Below, piece after piece: positions 22,809-35,575 of a stretch of DNA of 64,000 nucleotides. A program made the position numbers and the translations under genes. The notes below the pieces were generated by a model. That model made no database searches. It saw nothing but the letters and a program-made list of their open reading frames with translations, and was not told the DNA's origin. This stretch comes from Cricetomys ansorgei. Its lineage: Eukaryota; Chordata; Mammalia; Rodentia; Nesomyidae. Every line of letters starts with the position of its first letter. Position 1 is the stretch's first letter. Location: contig JAMJFZ010001133.1 of assembly GCA_026225945.1 (NCBI GenBank), forward strand, positions 17,761,501 through 17,825,500, read 5' to 3'.

Positions 22809-24188
22809 GGTTGTAAAGTGAACCTGGTAAGTTCTGTTCCCCAGACAGCTACTTGTTTAGCTGGGGGACTGTACTCATAGGCATGGGTATATCTACTCCT
22901 GTTTCTCATACCCTTTGAATTTAAAAAGAGAGGAAAACTGTCTCAATTAACTTCCAAAATGGGCTGAACTGTAACTAAAGCAACACAACTAACTTTACCT
23001 GGTGCCAAAATAATTGCTTGACCTCCATCATTTGGGGCATTAAAATTAAATCCAAGGAAGATGGCCCCCAAACTCACAGCCCTGGCCAATATATCTTCTT
23101 TGTCTATAAGAGCGAATCCTCCTGAAGGGTATTTTAAAATTTAAAATCGAACATAGTCTGCTGATCATGACATCTCAAGTTCCTTTTCATTGAAGAAGTG
23201 GGTTGGCCCGCTGCTCCCTGGGATCTCTGCCAGCCCACAGGGGGTCAGTTCAGACAGCCTAAGCCACCAGATATAACAGAGCGGGGAGTGTCCTGATCCT
23301 GGCTCCTCTGTCCTGTAAACAGTCCAGCACATCCTGCTCCACACACCAGCCCTCCACCTCACAATACCATTGGAACTGCACACAGTCAGCATCTGTTAGG
23401 AAGCTCTCAAGGTTCAGGCAATCTGTCAAATGCTGGCAGAGGTCAAATCAGGCATAATTAGAAACTGGCAATGACCCCAGTGCACTCACATTTTGAGTAG
23501 CACTCACCGTAACTACAATCCTTTAGCGGATAGTTTGCTGTTGTAGTCCTGATGTCTAGACTTCCGAAGATCGACTTGAGAAGGAGAAGGGTGCTAATGT
23601 TTCAAAGCAAGCATCCTGCCTGATATTACTCCTGTGTTAGGGCCCAATGTCTATAATCATCCGCAAGGCGGATGCTACTGAAGATGAGGGAAGGTCAGCG
23701 CAGGACAGTAAAGGAAGGGTGGCTGGTAGTCACGCCGGAACCGAAACAACACTTTTAGGAGCATGTTTCAGAGAAGCAACCTCTGCAGATGATCACCAGG
23801 CTCCACAGAAGTAAAATGGCCTGAAGTCTAGCCTATGACCATGGCAACGTGTGGCTGAGATGAGGCAGAGAACATCATCATTGGAAAGGAAGCTAGTAAG
23901 GTTTGGGAAACACACAGGAAAACAAATCTCCATTGCTATGCTGGCACATGACTTGAGGCTTTATCTTGTTACTCATCATGGGTCCAGCTTTGAAAGAACA
24001 TCTCCCAAATGTCTATGACCACTGAGATGGTTTATTTACACCTAATCTCAAACAGGACAACGTGCAGAACTGTGAAAGCTACAGGGTACACACTAGGGCT
24101 GACATGGGAGTAGTGTCCACAAGAATGTGCAACTCAATAACCTTGATCCTTGGGAGCCTTCTCTCTCAGCTCCTCCCTCTGTCTGGCA
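22809..24188. other. Intronic DNA, nothing recognised
   Basis: No conserved coding or known repeat was seen. A 75-codon minus-strand open frame at 23165-23392 has no recognisable similarity. Confidence 0.4.
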
Positions 24189-24371
24189 TGCACTGCACAG
24201 CCTCACCCCTACCCTCTGCACTACACTGCCTTATCCCTACCCTTTAAATTGCACTGCACAGCCTCACCCATACTCTCTGCACTACACTGCCTTGCCCCTA
24301 CTCTCTTCGTTGCACTGCACAGCCTCACCCCTACCCTCTGCACTGTGCTACACAACCTCACCCCTACTTTC
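24189..24371 (+). repeat. 61-bp x 3 minisatellite
   Basis: Copies begin at 24189, 24250 and 24311, each with 'tgcactgcacagcctcaccc', giving an exact 61-bp period. Each unit is itself a diverged pair of about 30-bp half-units (cac-agcctcacccctaccctctgc and cactgccttgcccctactctc types). Confidence 0.93.
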
Positions 24372-24608
24372 TGCCTATGCCATGAACTTCAGGAAGAGAT
24401 ACTTCTGGGTCATATGGCTCACCTTCTCCCTAGAGGCCAAGAGAGCCTTCAAACACTGTTCTTCATGGCCAAGTTCTCTCCAAGTTATTCCTTAACACCC
24501 AGCTCCATAATCTCATATGCTGCCCTTTGACCATTCCTAGCCTAGCCTTGGAAATCTACCCTTCCCAGTTGATTTTCTATCCTTTTTGTAATTCCTGGTC
24601 CAGCCTCA

Positions 24609-24642
<34 letters not shown>

Positions 24643-24662
24643 AAGAAAGAAAAAAGAAAAAG
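24609..24662 (+). repeat. Poly(A)/(GAAA)n tract
   Basis: 32 consecutive A at 24609-24640 are followed by gaaagaaagaaaaaagaaaa. Short flanking matches 'agcctcac'/'agcctcaac' occur on either side, but no retroposed body was recognised. Confidence 0.9.
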
Positions 24663-25189
24663 CCTCAACATCTCAATATGACATCACTCTTACGCACTCT
24701 CTTTCCCTGGAGCCCTCCGCCTCTTCCACTTCCATCTATCTGTGTTCCCATGCTCTCCACATCATGGATCCTGGACACTCGATAGCGTATCTTACTGGGA
24801 AATCCAAACGTGGTTTCTCATAACGGTCAAAGATGTACAGCCACTGTCAGGCTGCACTATCCTGTTTCCCTTCTATTACTGTCATTTCCGAGCCTTCTGG
24901 TCACTCACGAATGCTTTAGCGCTGAGCCCACTGCCTTCCTCATTACCTTCCTATTGTTGCTTTTGGTAACAAGGGTATCCTGGCACCTGAGGGTCTTACA
25001 CATGCCTCCCAAAGACAGTCCTACACACCTGATCCGCCTGCTCCCATGGCTTTAACTGAGACTTTATCACTGTCAATCCTGGGTTCCCTACGCAATCTTG
25101 ATTTTTCTGGACTCGGCTAGCAGGCCTCCAGCTCACTTTCATCTATCAGTTAAGTCCTCGAGATAGTTGATCTCCTAGGGCCTGTCACC
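24663..25189. other. Intronic DNA, nothing recognised
   Basis: C/T-rich plus strand with several short open frames, none with known similarity. Confidence 0.4.
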
Positions 25190-25683
25190 TCTCTGATGGT
25201 TAATCTTTGTTGTCAACTTGATTGGATCCGGAATCAATACACATCTTGGTAGGTCAGTGAGGGTGCTTCTTGGAAGGATTAACTAAGGGTGAAAGACCCT
25301 CCTCCTAAGTGGGTGCCCCCTTTTATGGTTGCCCAGATAGAAAGAGGTCTTCAGAGGGAAAGGTTTGTGTTTGCCTGCTCGCCTTCCTCCTTGCTGGAGA
25401 ACCTGTCATCCTTTATGGAATTAGAACCCAGTTTCTTTGACCTTCTAACAGACTGAAGACCAGCAGCTCTCCAGGTATCCTCCAGGGCTTCAGCACCAGC
25501 TTGAGACTGCTGAAGCATCCAGTCTCACTGATTGGATAGCTACCTGGTTTTCAGCCTATCTGGTGTGCACATGACAACTGCTGAACTACTCAGCCTGTAT
25601 CATGTAAGCCAATCTAATAATCCCTTTGTAATATATATTCATTTTGCCAATTCTATTCCTCTAGAGAACCCTGACTAATACAA
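25190..25683 (+). mobile_element. LTR-like interspersed repeat
   Basis: It begins 'tggttaatctttgttgtcaa' then 'cttgattggatc'. It continues with 'gactgaagaccagcagctct', and ends 'tctagagaaccctgactaat'. The start and end are those of a widespread mammalian LTR-like repeat. A diverged relative in the same orientation is at 60860-61290. The exact family name is uncertain. Confidence 0.7.
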
Positions 25684-27404
25684 ACTCCCTCTCATCCTTC
25701 CACAGCTTTCTTTACCAACTGCAGATTATGACACTCCTTCCCTTTGAATCCATATGCAGTTCCATTTATTAGTTCCCCTTCCATCTAATTAGACCCAATT
25801 CTAAGTAAGTCCAATTTTCCAGTTCCAAAGAGCTATGTATGGCTGGAGGGAAATATAACTATATTAGCCAGTTCACCCTTAAAAGTATAGTAAAATATTT
25901 CAGGTGTCTCTTCCTACTGCTGGGTACCCTTCAACTTTTCTCTGGCTAATTTTCTACATGATTCTCCTGAAAAAACACTGTACTCATTCCTTTCTCCAGA
26001 TCTCCATCTCCCCTTCTTCCTGTTAACCTTCAAGATTCCCTTCTCACTTGAATGAATGCATGGGGCCAGCATGCTATGAGACATGGGACCTCTTTGAAGG
26101 AGGAACACACCCTTATCATTCAGCCAAACAGAGGATACTAATGACCCAATCCCTGTTCTGAGTTACTGCTGGTTGAAAGAGACTAGTTACTTTAAAAAAA
26201 ACAAAACAGTACATAATTGCTAAGGAAAAAAAAACCCACCAGTTTTAACAGTCTTCAGGGGTAACAGCTGACAAATGTCATGCCTGTAGAGTTATTCACT
26301 AATCATGATGAAGAAACCAACAAGAACTTTGGATTTCTAGTACCTTTCCTGCTGCTCTGCTGGCTCTTCCTTACCTGTCTCTGGAGACCTGTGTGACTTT
26401 TGAGGTCTGTACTTTGCCTCTCAGGCAGCCAATGGGGTAACCGGAGGCCTAGGTGGGTGGAAAGAACAGAGTCCTCCTGATAGGTCCTCCATGCAGTCTC
26501 ATCCAGGGAGAAAAGTCAAGTGGGAGGAAGACTCTCTTTGATTAGACAGTGGGCCAAATCTTGATTTAGCACAGAAGCTGAGATTCTGAAAGTTTATCAT
26601 TAATGGTAAGGCTTATTATTTCAGCAAACGTAATCATTTTCAAAGTTGTTCCAAAGAAGAACATCATTTAAATATGACCTTAAGAAGTTTCATTTTTGAT
26701 AAAATGTGAAAAGTTCATGGTGGAGAATACTCATTGAGTTAAATCAATGGAATTTTTGAGACATACATCTTGAGAATTTGAAGAGAAAAAATAAGAACAT
26801 ACTGTGACAATGATAAAATTTCTCAAAGCCCATTCTATGCTTTCACTACAAGTTGCTCTCTGAAAAACAAATGACCAGGTTAAGTTCAGGAAGACTGAGA
26901 CTCTATCTTCTTGGAATTTGCAAGCACATTAGAGGTGGCCAGAGGTCCTAGTAGAGAAACCCATCTTAAGTCACCAGGCTACACAAAGCATTCCCATTAT
27001 GCACATTATTCCTGTGCAATAACCTCTTCTACCTCTACCTGTAAGTTCCTGAAGCATTCAACGGAATACTTCCACAAGAGTTCAGAACCACATGGATCTG
27101 GCCCAACTTTCTCAATTTTTAGCATTTATCAAAGAGATTCTAAAACATACAGATTTATATCATTAATCCCGGTTGAGGGCAGATCTCAGAGGCGTGTGCC
27201 ATTGCAAAAGTAAGGAATCTCTTAACAGATTACAGTGTTGAACTGTGTCCCAAGTATAGCCTCCCAATCCTGCTTGACACAGTCACCCAGTGATTGTTTA
27301 TATTGATCTTTGGGCATGTCTGTAAGAAACTTTCTAAATTAAGTGAATGGAAGAGGGCAGACTCACCCTAACAACCAGACAAACTGAAAGGGAGGAAGTG
27401 GGAT
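25684..27404. other. Intronic DNA, nothing recognised
   Basis: Unique-looking sequence. 26590-26830 is AT-rich. No coding block or clear repeat was seen. Confidence 0.4.
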
Positions 27405-27582
27405 GAGCACGTGCTTCCTGACTATGGATGTACTATGACCATCTGCCTTGAGCTCCTGCTGCCATAACGCCCCAGGCATGATGGACTATACTCTGAAACT
27501 GCTAGCCATAAGAACCCTTCCTTCCCTAGGTTGCTTTCTGTCAGGCACTTTGTCACAACAGTACAAGTAGCTAACATATGGC
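27405..27582 (+). mobile_element. MaLR-type LTR, 3' part
   Basis: The 3' half has 'gagctcctgctgccataacg', 'catgatggactatactctga', 'ctaggttgctttctgtcagg' and 'tttgtcacaacagtacaagt', the order of ORR1/MT LTR ends. The 5' half may extend left to about 27240. Antisense to the gene. Confidence 0.75.
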
Positions 27583-29462
27583 CTACTCCAGGGAAGCTGG
27601 GGTACAAAATTATAGTTGAGTATCACCCTCAAATGAGCTTGTAAACCTTTGCACTATGGATTTCCAAAATGTCCAGGTCAACATCATCATCATCACCAGC
27701 AGCACAGCTGCCATCTACCAGGTAATTGCTGTGTGTCAGCTGCTGTGCCCTCATATCTATGCATTCTGTATTCATTCCTGCAATTGCCCACCAACTCTAT
27801 TCCACACATAAGCCTAGTTCATTGTGCCCAAGGTTCTCCCAGCATGAAAATGCCTTAGATGATTGGCTGATACTGCCAAGTAAGTTACTCCAAAGACATA
27901 GCCTCAGTCCTGAACAGACTATACACTTTACACTGCGTTAAACAACTACCATGCTCGGGATTGGATAACACAGACTAGTGCCAATCACCTTTTTGGTCTT
28001 TAGTTTTTATTCTGGATACAACCCTTAAGATGAAGCCAGAGATCCCATCAGTGCAATTTAGGGGAGAGCAATGTGGACGTAAAGGGGAGGTCTGGGGTCT
28101 AGCCAGGACCTCCAAAAGAAAAACCCTGAGTGGGGTTAGAACTTGCATGGTAGGGTGAGAACACACGTGGGGCCCAAGCCATGGGTTGTTTTCTCAGCTG
28201 GCCCTTGCCCTGGGACATACAGCATCTCTGCTTCTCTTTAGGCTCCCCTCCCAGGAACTGCAGAGCAGCCAGCCTGATTAAGACACTCCAACCAATAAAA
28301 GCAGCATTGACTGGCTCCTATGACCACTCCAGGTGCTAATTACCTGCGTTGGCTTCAATGGAAACCTTAGAAAAGCAGCCATGTGCTCAACATCCTGTAC
28401 CAAATGAGGTCTCTTGATACTCAAACACTCTGCCCTACAGCAAAAGGACCCCACATGGGGATCCCCTTCATACAGGACAACGAGAGAACTTTCTGTTTAC
28501 TTGGAAAACCCCTCTGGATCCCAGACTCGTTTTTCTCTTTGCAGAACACAATCACCTTGTTGAACACATTCCTATCCCTTGGTGACCCCATCAAGTCTCA
28601 GTGACTTTCCCATTACAGCAGGGGCAGACAGGGCAGATCCAATCAGGCCCCGTTACTGCTCCCCCTGGATTTTACTGTCTCCCTGAGTCTTGGCATACCA
28701 GGTCTTGGCAACTCCCAATCTGAAAGCAGCACTTGGCTTCCCATCTCCATTTCCATGGCTGCTTCCATCATGAGGTGACTTCAACCTCTCCCTCTGCAGA
28801 CTTGGCTCCTACTGCTGGGAGAGAGCCTGAGGGTCTCCTATGCCTGCTCGCTGGAGCAGAGCCCTATACACAGTCCCTGAACCTCACCTGGCCATCTGCC
28901 AGGAAAATAGGAAGAAAGGGGATTCTATAACAGGAAGGGAGCTGAGGGCGGAGGCAGGCACTTGGTCACCTTGTCACTCTTGATAAATCATACCCTCCGT
29001 CACCTGCTCTCTCCTCTGCCTTCTCTACAGCAAGCGTTTACTGAGGAAGTACCAGTTAAAGCCTTACAGAATAGAAAAGGGCTCTGACAGATGCTTTCCA
29101 CTTTCCAAGAGCTCCCCAAAGCCTCTCTGTGCCTATGAAGTAGTGTCTCAGAACTCCAGAGCTCCCCCACAGTACTCACAAGGTCAAGAGCACAGACCAG
29201 TAAGTAAGGAAAACGAGAAAAACCAAAAACACCCTTAGCCTTGATTGGATATAAAATGTTCTCCAATGAAGCAAGACCCGAGATACGCCATTTAAAAACA
29301 AACAAAACAAAACAAAACCAAAAAACAAAAAATGAAAAACAAATTCTGTTTGCTTCCAAAATGGGGAACAGGTCTACTTGTGAAAGTGCATAAGATTCAA
29401 GACATACATCCCTGACTTTATCTCTAGGTGCTGTGTATGTATGTGTATATGTATGTATACAC
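27583..29462. other. Intronic DNA, nothing recognised
   Basis: No coding similarity was recognised. An A-rich segment with AAAAC repeats is at 29294-29342. Confidence 0.4.
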
Positions 29463-29588
29463 AAAATAAAGATTGAAAAAGAACATAAATCATATACATA
29501 TGTTTGTATATGTATATACGTACACATACATATACATATATATACATACATATATATATGATTTATGCTCTTCTTCAATCTTTATTTT
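29463..29588. repeat. Long inverted repeat (hairpin) with TA-rich loop
   Basis: Arms 29463-29496 and 29555-29588 are reverse complements over 34 nt with 2 mismatches. Both mismatches become G-U pairs in a minus-strand RNA, which is the Cacna2d3 transcript sense. The 58-nt centre is alternating TATACATA-type sequence that can extend the stem inward. Confidence 0.9.
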
Positions 29589-31862
29589 AATGACCATTAA
29601 GCCCCCACTAGAGAAAGGTTGATTTCCTAGCCAAAATAATCCATATTTGGCCAATATCATCTCATGAATAATTTCCATATTTACTGGCTTTCTTCACAGT
29701 TCCCTTTGCACAATAAGGAACAGCAGGAGAGAGGATGCCCTGGGTGTCCTTCTTCCACTGAGCCACTATGCTCCTGTCAGAGCAAGCCTCACTAAGCAAT
29801 GGAATAGCATGTCAATTGAGGAGGTCCACACACCGTTCAAGGTGTGTCTGCTAGCACAGCTCTCAGACAGCAAACATATCTGCAAATTAAATGTGAGAAA
29901 TCAGAGAAGACTGTGAACCATCACAGGACGGGGAGAACAGGACCCCGACACTCCAGCTAATGCCTGTAATCACAGTGATAAAGGGCTGCAAATGGCTTCA
30001 TTCCACACTGCCACTCACAGCCCTGGCTGTGCCCTCGCTTCTGCTACCTATAGTGACCCTGGTGATGCTTGAGAAAACAGCTTCCCGCTGTGAGTTCTCT
30101 AACAGAGCAGCCAGATGGGGCGGTTTTGCTCCATTATTTGTGCCTGTAAAGAGAAAATGCCAACGGAAAGATTCATGATGACCCATCCCATTTCTGCAAA
30201 GCTCCTCTGATTTATTAGGGCATAAGCTACTGTACAAGCTGTAATGAGACATGAATGTTCTGGAAGGCCTATGAACTCCAGGAGGAAACCCCTCACCATC
30301 ACACGTCTGTGCACCTACATTATTAACAGCTCATGCCAACACAGCCTGGGAAATCCTGCCAACTCCACAGTCCATGGCAGCTTTGTGGTGGGCAGGGGAG
30401 AGACACAGGGAAAAAATGTCCAGCTCAGATAGAGACAGAATACTTATTGACACACTGCATTCAACCACGAAGGTCTGTGAGATCCATAGTAGCCCCGTGA
30501 GCATACTTTCTGGGATAAAGGTGAAGGTGGGGGCAAGGCTTCCCCAAATGTGAGATGGGCAAATCTAACTCGACGTTTCGTTGTGCCAGTGTCTTTTGGT
30601 GCTGCACAAACATGGGAAAGAGTGTATTTAGGATCAATTCAGAAGAGCCTCAGTCTCTGGTTTAAATTCCTCTATCATTTCAATGGCATTTTCTCCAATC
30701 TAGTGGCTTCAATGCAATCACCATATCTGTGCTCTTTAAACATTGCCCTTCTGATTCTAAATATAGATCAAAAAATTAAGAGCAGGCTGGTCCTTTTTTG
30801 TAATATTTCCTGTAGTTTATAACCATTTCCTTTCATTATAGCATGTGTATCACTTTAATTCAGTTTTGGCTTCACTTGTCAAACTTCATAAAAAGAATGA
30901 GGTGAAGGAGTGGCCGAGCAGGCAAATATAAGCTTCCTGACATGATATTAGGCACCAGCCATTTGCCACTCTATGCACTATTAAGGTCACCTTTTGTCAC
31001 GCCGGTGCTCATTTCCACAATGACTCCCAAGCAGACAGCATGTGTTGGAGATCTAGCAGGAGCAGGAGTGAGTGGCCCAGCCAAGGACTGGCGAGGTGAT
31101 CTGCAGAGTCTGGTGCAAAGCAGAATTGTGAAAAGAGGGACTTCAGGATGAAAAGGGAAGGTCATTCAGCCAATCCCAGGGCTTTTCTGAGCATAGAGTC
31201 CTGCTCATCTGTTCAATAAAGTAGCATAGTAGCACCTTCAGGAGCCAGTCCTATTCCTAACCTTGAGGAGCAAGTGCGTGGCGTAACCAAGGCCAAATGT
31301 TCATGTCGCCACTAACAGATGATACTCATGAAGAAACAACACTGCCACTGTGAAACATGACAAAGGCATGTGAGCAAGGCTGGGTACACAGGGCAGGGGA
31401 GGCAGGCGTGTGTCAACACTTGGAATAATAGGGACGGAGAGGTTCATGCAAATGTTTCAAGGAGAGAGCCTGCAACTCCAGTAGGAAAGAACCAGGTTTA
31501 ATAAAATAGCCAAGTGGTTTCTTTCTCATATGCCAGAGGATTGACAAAGGGACTGCCACCTTCTAGAAAGTGTCACAGTGCGGCACTGTTGCTGTGGCTG
31601 TAGGGCCAATCCCCCACAGAAGTCTACCTGTGTCAGATGAGACTACCTTCCAATCACAAGAGAAAATAAAACTGGAATGCCAAGGCTAGGAGACCAGGAT
31701 GGGTTGAATGAGGTACTTAAAAACTGTCTAATTCACATTGAGATGTGAACTCCCTGGGGGAACAACACCTAAACCCAAAAGGGCGGTTGTTGCAGTATCC
31801 AGTTCATCTTGAGGATTTCAGTGATCAATCGTGAAATAAATGCTCTGCTTTTCAAAAACTGT
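29589..31862. other. Intronic DNA, nothing recognised
   Basis: No coding similarity, SINE or tandem repeat was recognised between the hairpin and the GGAA tract. Confidence 0.4.
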
Positions 31863-32289
31863 AAAGAAAGAAAGAAGGGATGAAGGAAGGAAGGAAGGAA
31901 GGGAGGGAGGGAGGGATGGAGGGAGGGAGGGAGGAAAGAAGGAAGGAAGGGAGGGAAGAAAGAAGGAAGGAAGGGAGGGAGGGAGGGAAGGAGGAAAGAA
32001 GAAAGGAAGGGAGGGAAGAAAGAAGGAAGGAAGGAAGGGAGGGAGGGAGGGAGGAAGGAAGGGAGGAAAAGAGGGAAGAAAGAAAGAAGGAAGGAAGGAA
32101 GGGGGGAAGGAGGAAAGAAGAAAGGAAGGGAGGGAAGAAAGAAGGAAGGAAGGAAGGAAGGAAGGGAGGGAGGGAGGGAGGGAAGAAGAGAGGAAGGAAG
32201 GGAGGAAAAAAAAGGAAGGAAGGGAGGGAGGAAGGGAGGGAAGAAAGAAGGAAGGAAGGAAGGAAGGAAGGAGGAAAGAAGGAAAGAAA
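31863..32289 (+). repeat. 430-bp (GGAA)n/(GGGA)n polypurine tract
   Basis: The plus strand is purine-only (apart from two T at the left end) for about 430 bp, with mixed GGAA, GGGA, GAAA and occasional AAAA units. Higher-order repeats of 'gggagggaagaaagaagg' occur. Long low-complexity open frames on both strands come from this repeat and are not genes. Confidence 0.97.
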
Positions 32290-34139
32290 CAGATCTGAGA
32301 TGATACCTAAGAGGCTGCATGCAGGACCCCACACCCTACAGGCCTTACAGGCTTTATGGGACCACTGTTGAAGCAATGCCTGCAGGGATCTAAGGATTAA
32401 GTGGTTCTTCATCTGCTGTGTTGCCTAGAGAAAACTAAAGAAATCCTCCAGGTTCGCGTGGGCTTGTATGTGTCTGATGGGCCGCTGGAACGGGGTGCAA
32501 AGGTTTGGTAGCTGTCTTCTTCTTTGCTACTTAATCTTCAGGCCAGTTCTGTTCACCTCTCACGCAGACATGTGAATTGCCCAGTGTTGCTAGGCGGCTG
32601 CTCCAGCTTAACCAACTGAATTTTTTAGGCAATACTACAACCACCTCTTAGGCACCTCAGCAAAATGGAAGATTACTTTTCCTTTAGATCAGAGCCTGAT
32701 CTCATCATCAATCAGTGGTCAGTGGTCTGCTCCTGAGCCCATAAGCCTGGGTTCTATTCCCTGTACACCTGGCTCACATCTACTGCTCCTGTGTCCAGTC
32801 TTCCCAGATAGTTGCCAGAGTCTTCTTCCTGGTGCTAAGTGGCTGAAAGAACAAGCCCACTCACCACTAAATCCTCCTTGCAGGCTGGTGAAGAGAGCTA
32901 CATTGCAAATGCTGGAAGAACGAATTTGTTTTTAATTTAAAAGACTGAGAAGGCTCCTAGCCGCAAGGCAAATGTCAAGAGTGAGCTCAGGGTGCATTTC
33001 ACACCTGAGCAATAAGCCTGTGTCAACACTGCCTGGGATACTGTCACTGTAATTAAACACACAGAAAGGCCAAGGATCCTCCATGCCCAACAGCAGAGCC
33101 TTTGCTCACATTAGCCGTGCTGTTCTTCCACTCTCCAGGCATCAGACCCAGCATCCTACGGCACTCCTGGAGCCAGAGAGCATGCGCTTGAGAAAGTGGC
33201 ATTGTGCGGATGGAGAGCAAAGTCCTGGGGACTCCCCTTGGTCCCTTGCTAATGGGTCGGAATGGAAAACAGAAAGGAGAGTTGAGACACGTCTATAACC
33301 TTTACCGACATCCTTTAGTAGATCTGACTTGTCATTAATATTTCCGCCGTTCCCTCCTGTGTTCAGATGACTTGATTTTTTTCCATCATTGTTTCATGAA
33401 GTCCGTTGATATTTGATCTTAAAATCAAAGTGTTCCTTAAATACAACCACAGTAAACAACCCTCTGGATTTTGAGTAAGGAAATGGTTTCTTTAGAGCAA
33501 ATCTACTTTATTTTGCTCTCTAAATGTGTGGGTCAAATACTCGTTGTTTTAAACAACCAGATTGTTATTTGAATCAATTATAGTGTTTCAGGCAGTGACA
33601 GCCAGTGTATTTGCTTTCAGGGCCCAGTGCTCTCTTAGTAATGAAGGTGTCTGTGGAGGAGCCAGAATGAAACAGGTTCATCTAACATCCATCGCAGAAA
33701 GTCCACCGCAGGCGCCTCTGCCACTGACCCCTCTCACTGATCCACATTCTACTGCGGATGACCATTACGGATGATGTTTCCAACTAGCTCAGACAAAACT
33801 GACCGGGAGATGTCATACTTAGTCTTAAATACCAACTCTTTACTATTCGTTCTTTTACAGTAATATCAAATCCTGAAGTTCAACGGCTCCAGCTTCATGT
33901 TTGCAAAGAAAGTGTTCAGAAGAGGGCCCTTTATATGACTAACTTTTGAATGCATGCTACCAGGGCTGCTGAAGCTGTCTCCTTGTAGCAAATACACTAT
34001 ACCAGTTGGAAAGCAGAGGCAAGATCCAACAAAGAACCCAGACCTGTGGATATAAGCCAGAGGGGGATGCCTCCGCTACAACCATGAGCGAACGAGCCTT
34101 TGGGGTAACAGAGTTCATAAGCAGTTCTTTGAGTATGTG
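32290..34139. other. Intronic DNA, nothing recognised
   Basis: Unique-looking. No coding block or repeat was recognised. Confidence 0.4.
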
Positions 34140-34332
34140 GAAGGTGTGGTGTATGTATGTTATTCACATGTTCATGTGTGGGCACATATATGCAGCTGTG
34201 TGTACACGTGCAAGCTCATACATGGAATCCAGAGGTTGACATCAGGTATTCGCCAACTTTTTTTTTTTTTTGGAGACAGGGCCTCTCATGGAACCTGGAG
34301 CTTGCTGATTCTGCTAGACTGGCTGACAGTAT
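34140..34332 (-). mobile_element. Truncated antisense B4-family SINE
   Basis: A GT-rich tail (34140-34215) precedes 'agaggttgacatcaggtatt', a 13-nt T run at 34259-34271, 'ggagacagggcctctcatgg' and 'tggagcttgctgattctgct'. The tRNA-like head is missing. Confidence 0.75.
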
Positions 34333-35417
34333 TTCCTATATTTGTCTTATGGTACATGTTTTGACAGAAGGGAGCTTTAGAGTATAACTGTCTTTCTAAT
34401 ATCTGGGGCCATCAGAAGAGATACATAAATCCTCACGTGAAGGAAAGAAAAGGAGAAGACACTTGAGCTTTCTTTCCCAATGAGTCAGCGTGTGATGGAG
34501 TGATCCATCAAACAGACGTTCTGCATGAGTACATGTAGAAACCGACCCCCTGAATATTTCTCCAAATAGCATCTTCTTGGTCCAGTTTCCACTCATTAGT
34601 GCATGATGGAAAAATCTACTCCAAAGGAACATTTAAGCACAATTTTGTTATAACTTTGTCTGGTTACCAAGAACTTATAAAGAATTCATTTAATGTTCTA
34701 CTTTCTTACCTGGTTTTTATAAAAGTTATCCCTGATTTCCTCAAAGCCAACTTTCCATGAATCATTAATGTTATCCACTGAAGCTGTCTATTAAGAATTT
34801 AAAAGAATTTTGAGTTTCCCTCTTTAAAATAAGGGTGGAAATCCCATCTTTTTACCCATTTTTATCTGGTAGTAAAACACAGAGTGATCTATTCAAAGGT
34901 ATATTTTCCTGAGTTATAGCCCATCCACTGCATCCTGCTCTCTTTAAATATTCATCCATTCATTCAAACACGCATGGTCCTTCCCTCCAACTGCCCACTG
35001 ACTTTCCCAGGAACTAATCTATCCAACTCAACTGAGTACTGTAGCCAGAGCTTAGAAATTTAAGATCAGTGAACTCCTTCCCTTGGCTTCTGCCATCTCT
35101 TCCTATCTCTGGCAATCCTTGTGGTACTATAAGTCTTACTAATTCTTTTGGGGGAAATCATTGCATTTGGGGATTAGTACAGCTACTTTATACTTGGCTA
35201 TTTCTACAGTATATGAAGCTAAGGAAAAGGTAATTTCTTGGAATTAAAAAGAAGCTCTTCATAAAAATAACTTGGGGCTTCATTCTCAAGGTCTGTGACT
35301 GTAAATAAAACTTTCATTGTTGAACAAGGAGTCAAGCCCCAAAGGACTAAGTCGGAGCTCTGTGCAAAAGGACAGACCGAGTGCCAGAGAGATGAATGCA
35401 TTTCATTACCTTGAACT
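34333..35417. other. Intronic DNA, nothing recognised
   Basis: AT-rich, unique-looking sequence. Confidence 0.4.
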
Positions 35418-35575
35418 TATTCCACAGGCATAATTAGAACTCCTCTGAGAAGTCTCCTAATTATGTAATATTCAGCAAAGTATGTGAGCATTTCATTTTG
35501 GCATTAAGCGGAATCTATCAAATTCCTTTTTAATTTAGGGTTCCATATTTGAAGAAGAACAAACAAGATAGGTCA
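35418..35575 (+). repeat. Local duplication, copy A
   Basis: It shares with 36236-36390 the ordered blocks 'attccacagg..taattaga', 'aatta.gtaatat', 'gcatt.aag.ggaatcta', 'ttaatttagg' and 'aaacaa'. The similarity is diverged (roughly three quarters by eye) but collinear over about 155 bp. The sequence is not a repeat I recognise. Confidence 0.8.

Noticed and set aside
31769..32412. Open frames of 150-190 codons on both strands
   Set aside because: They are translations of the GGAA/GGGA polypurine tract (Lys/Glu/Gly/Arg or Phe/Leu/Pro/Ser low complexity). Frames open on both strands at once are expected for such a repeat.
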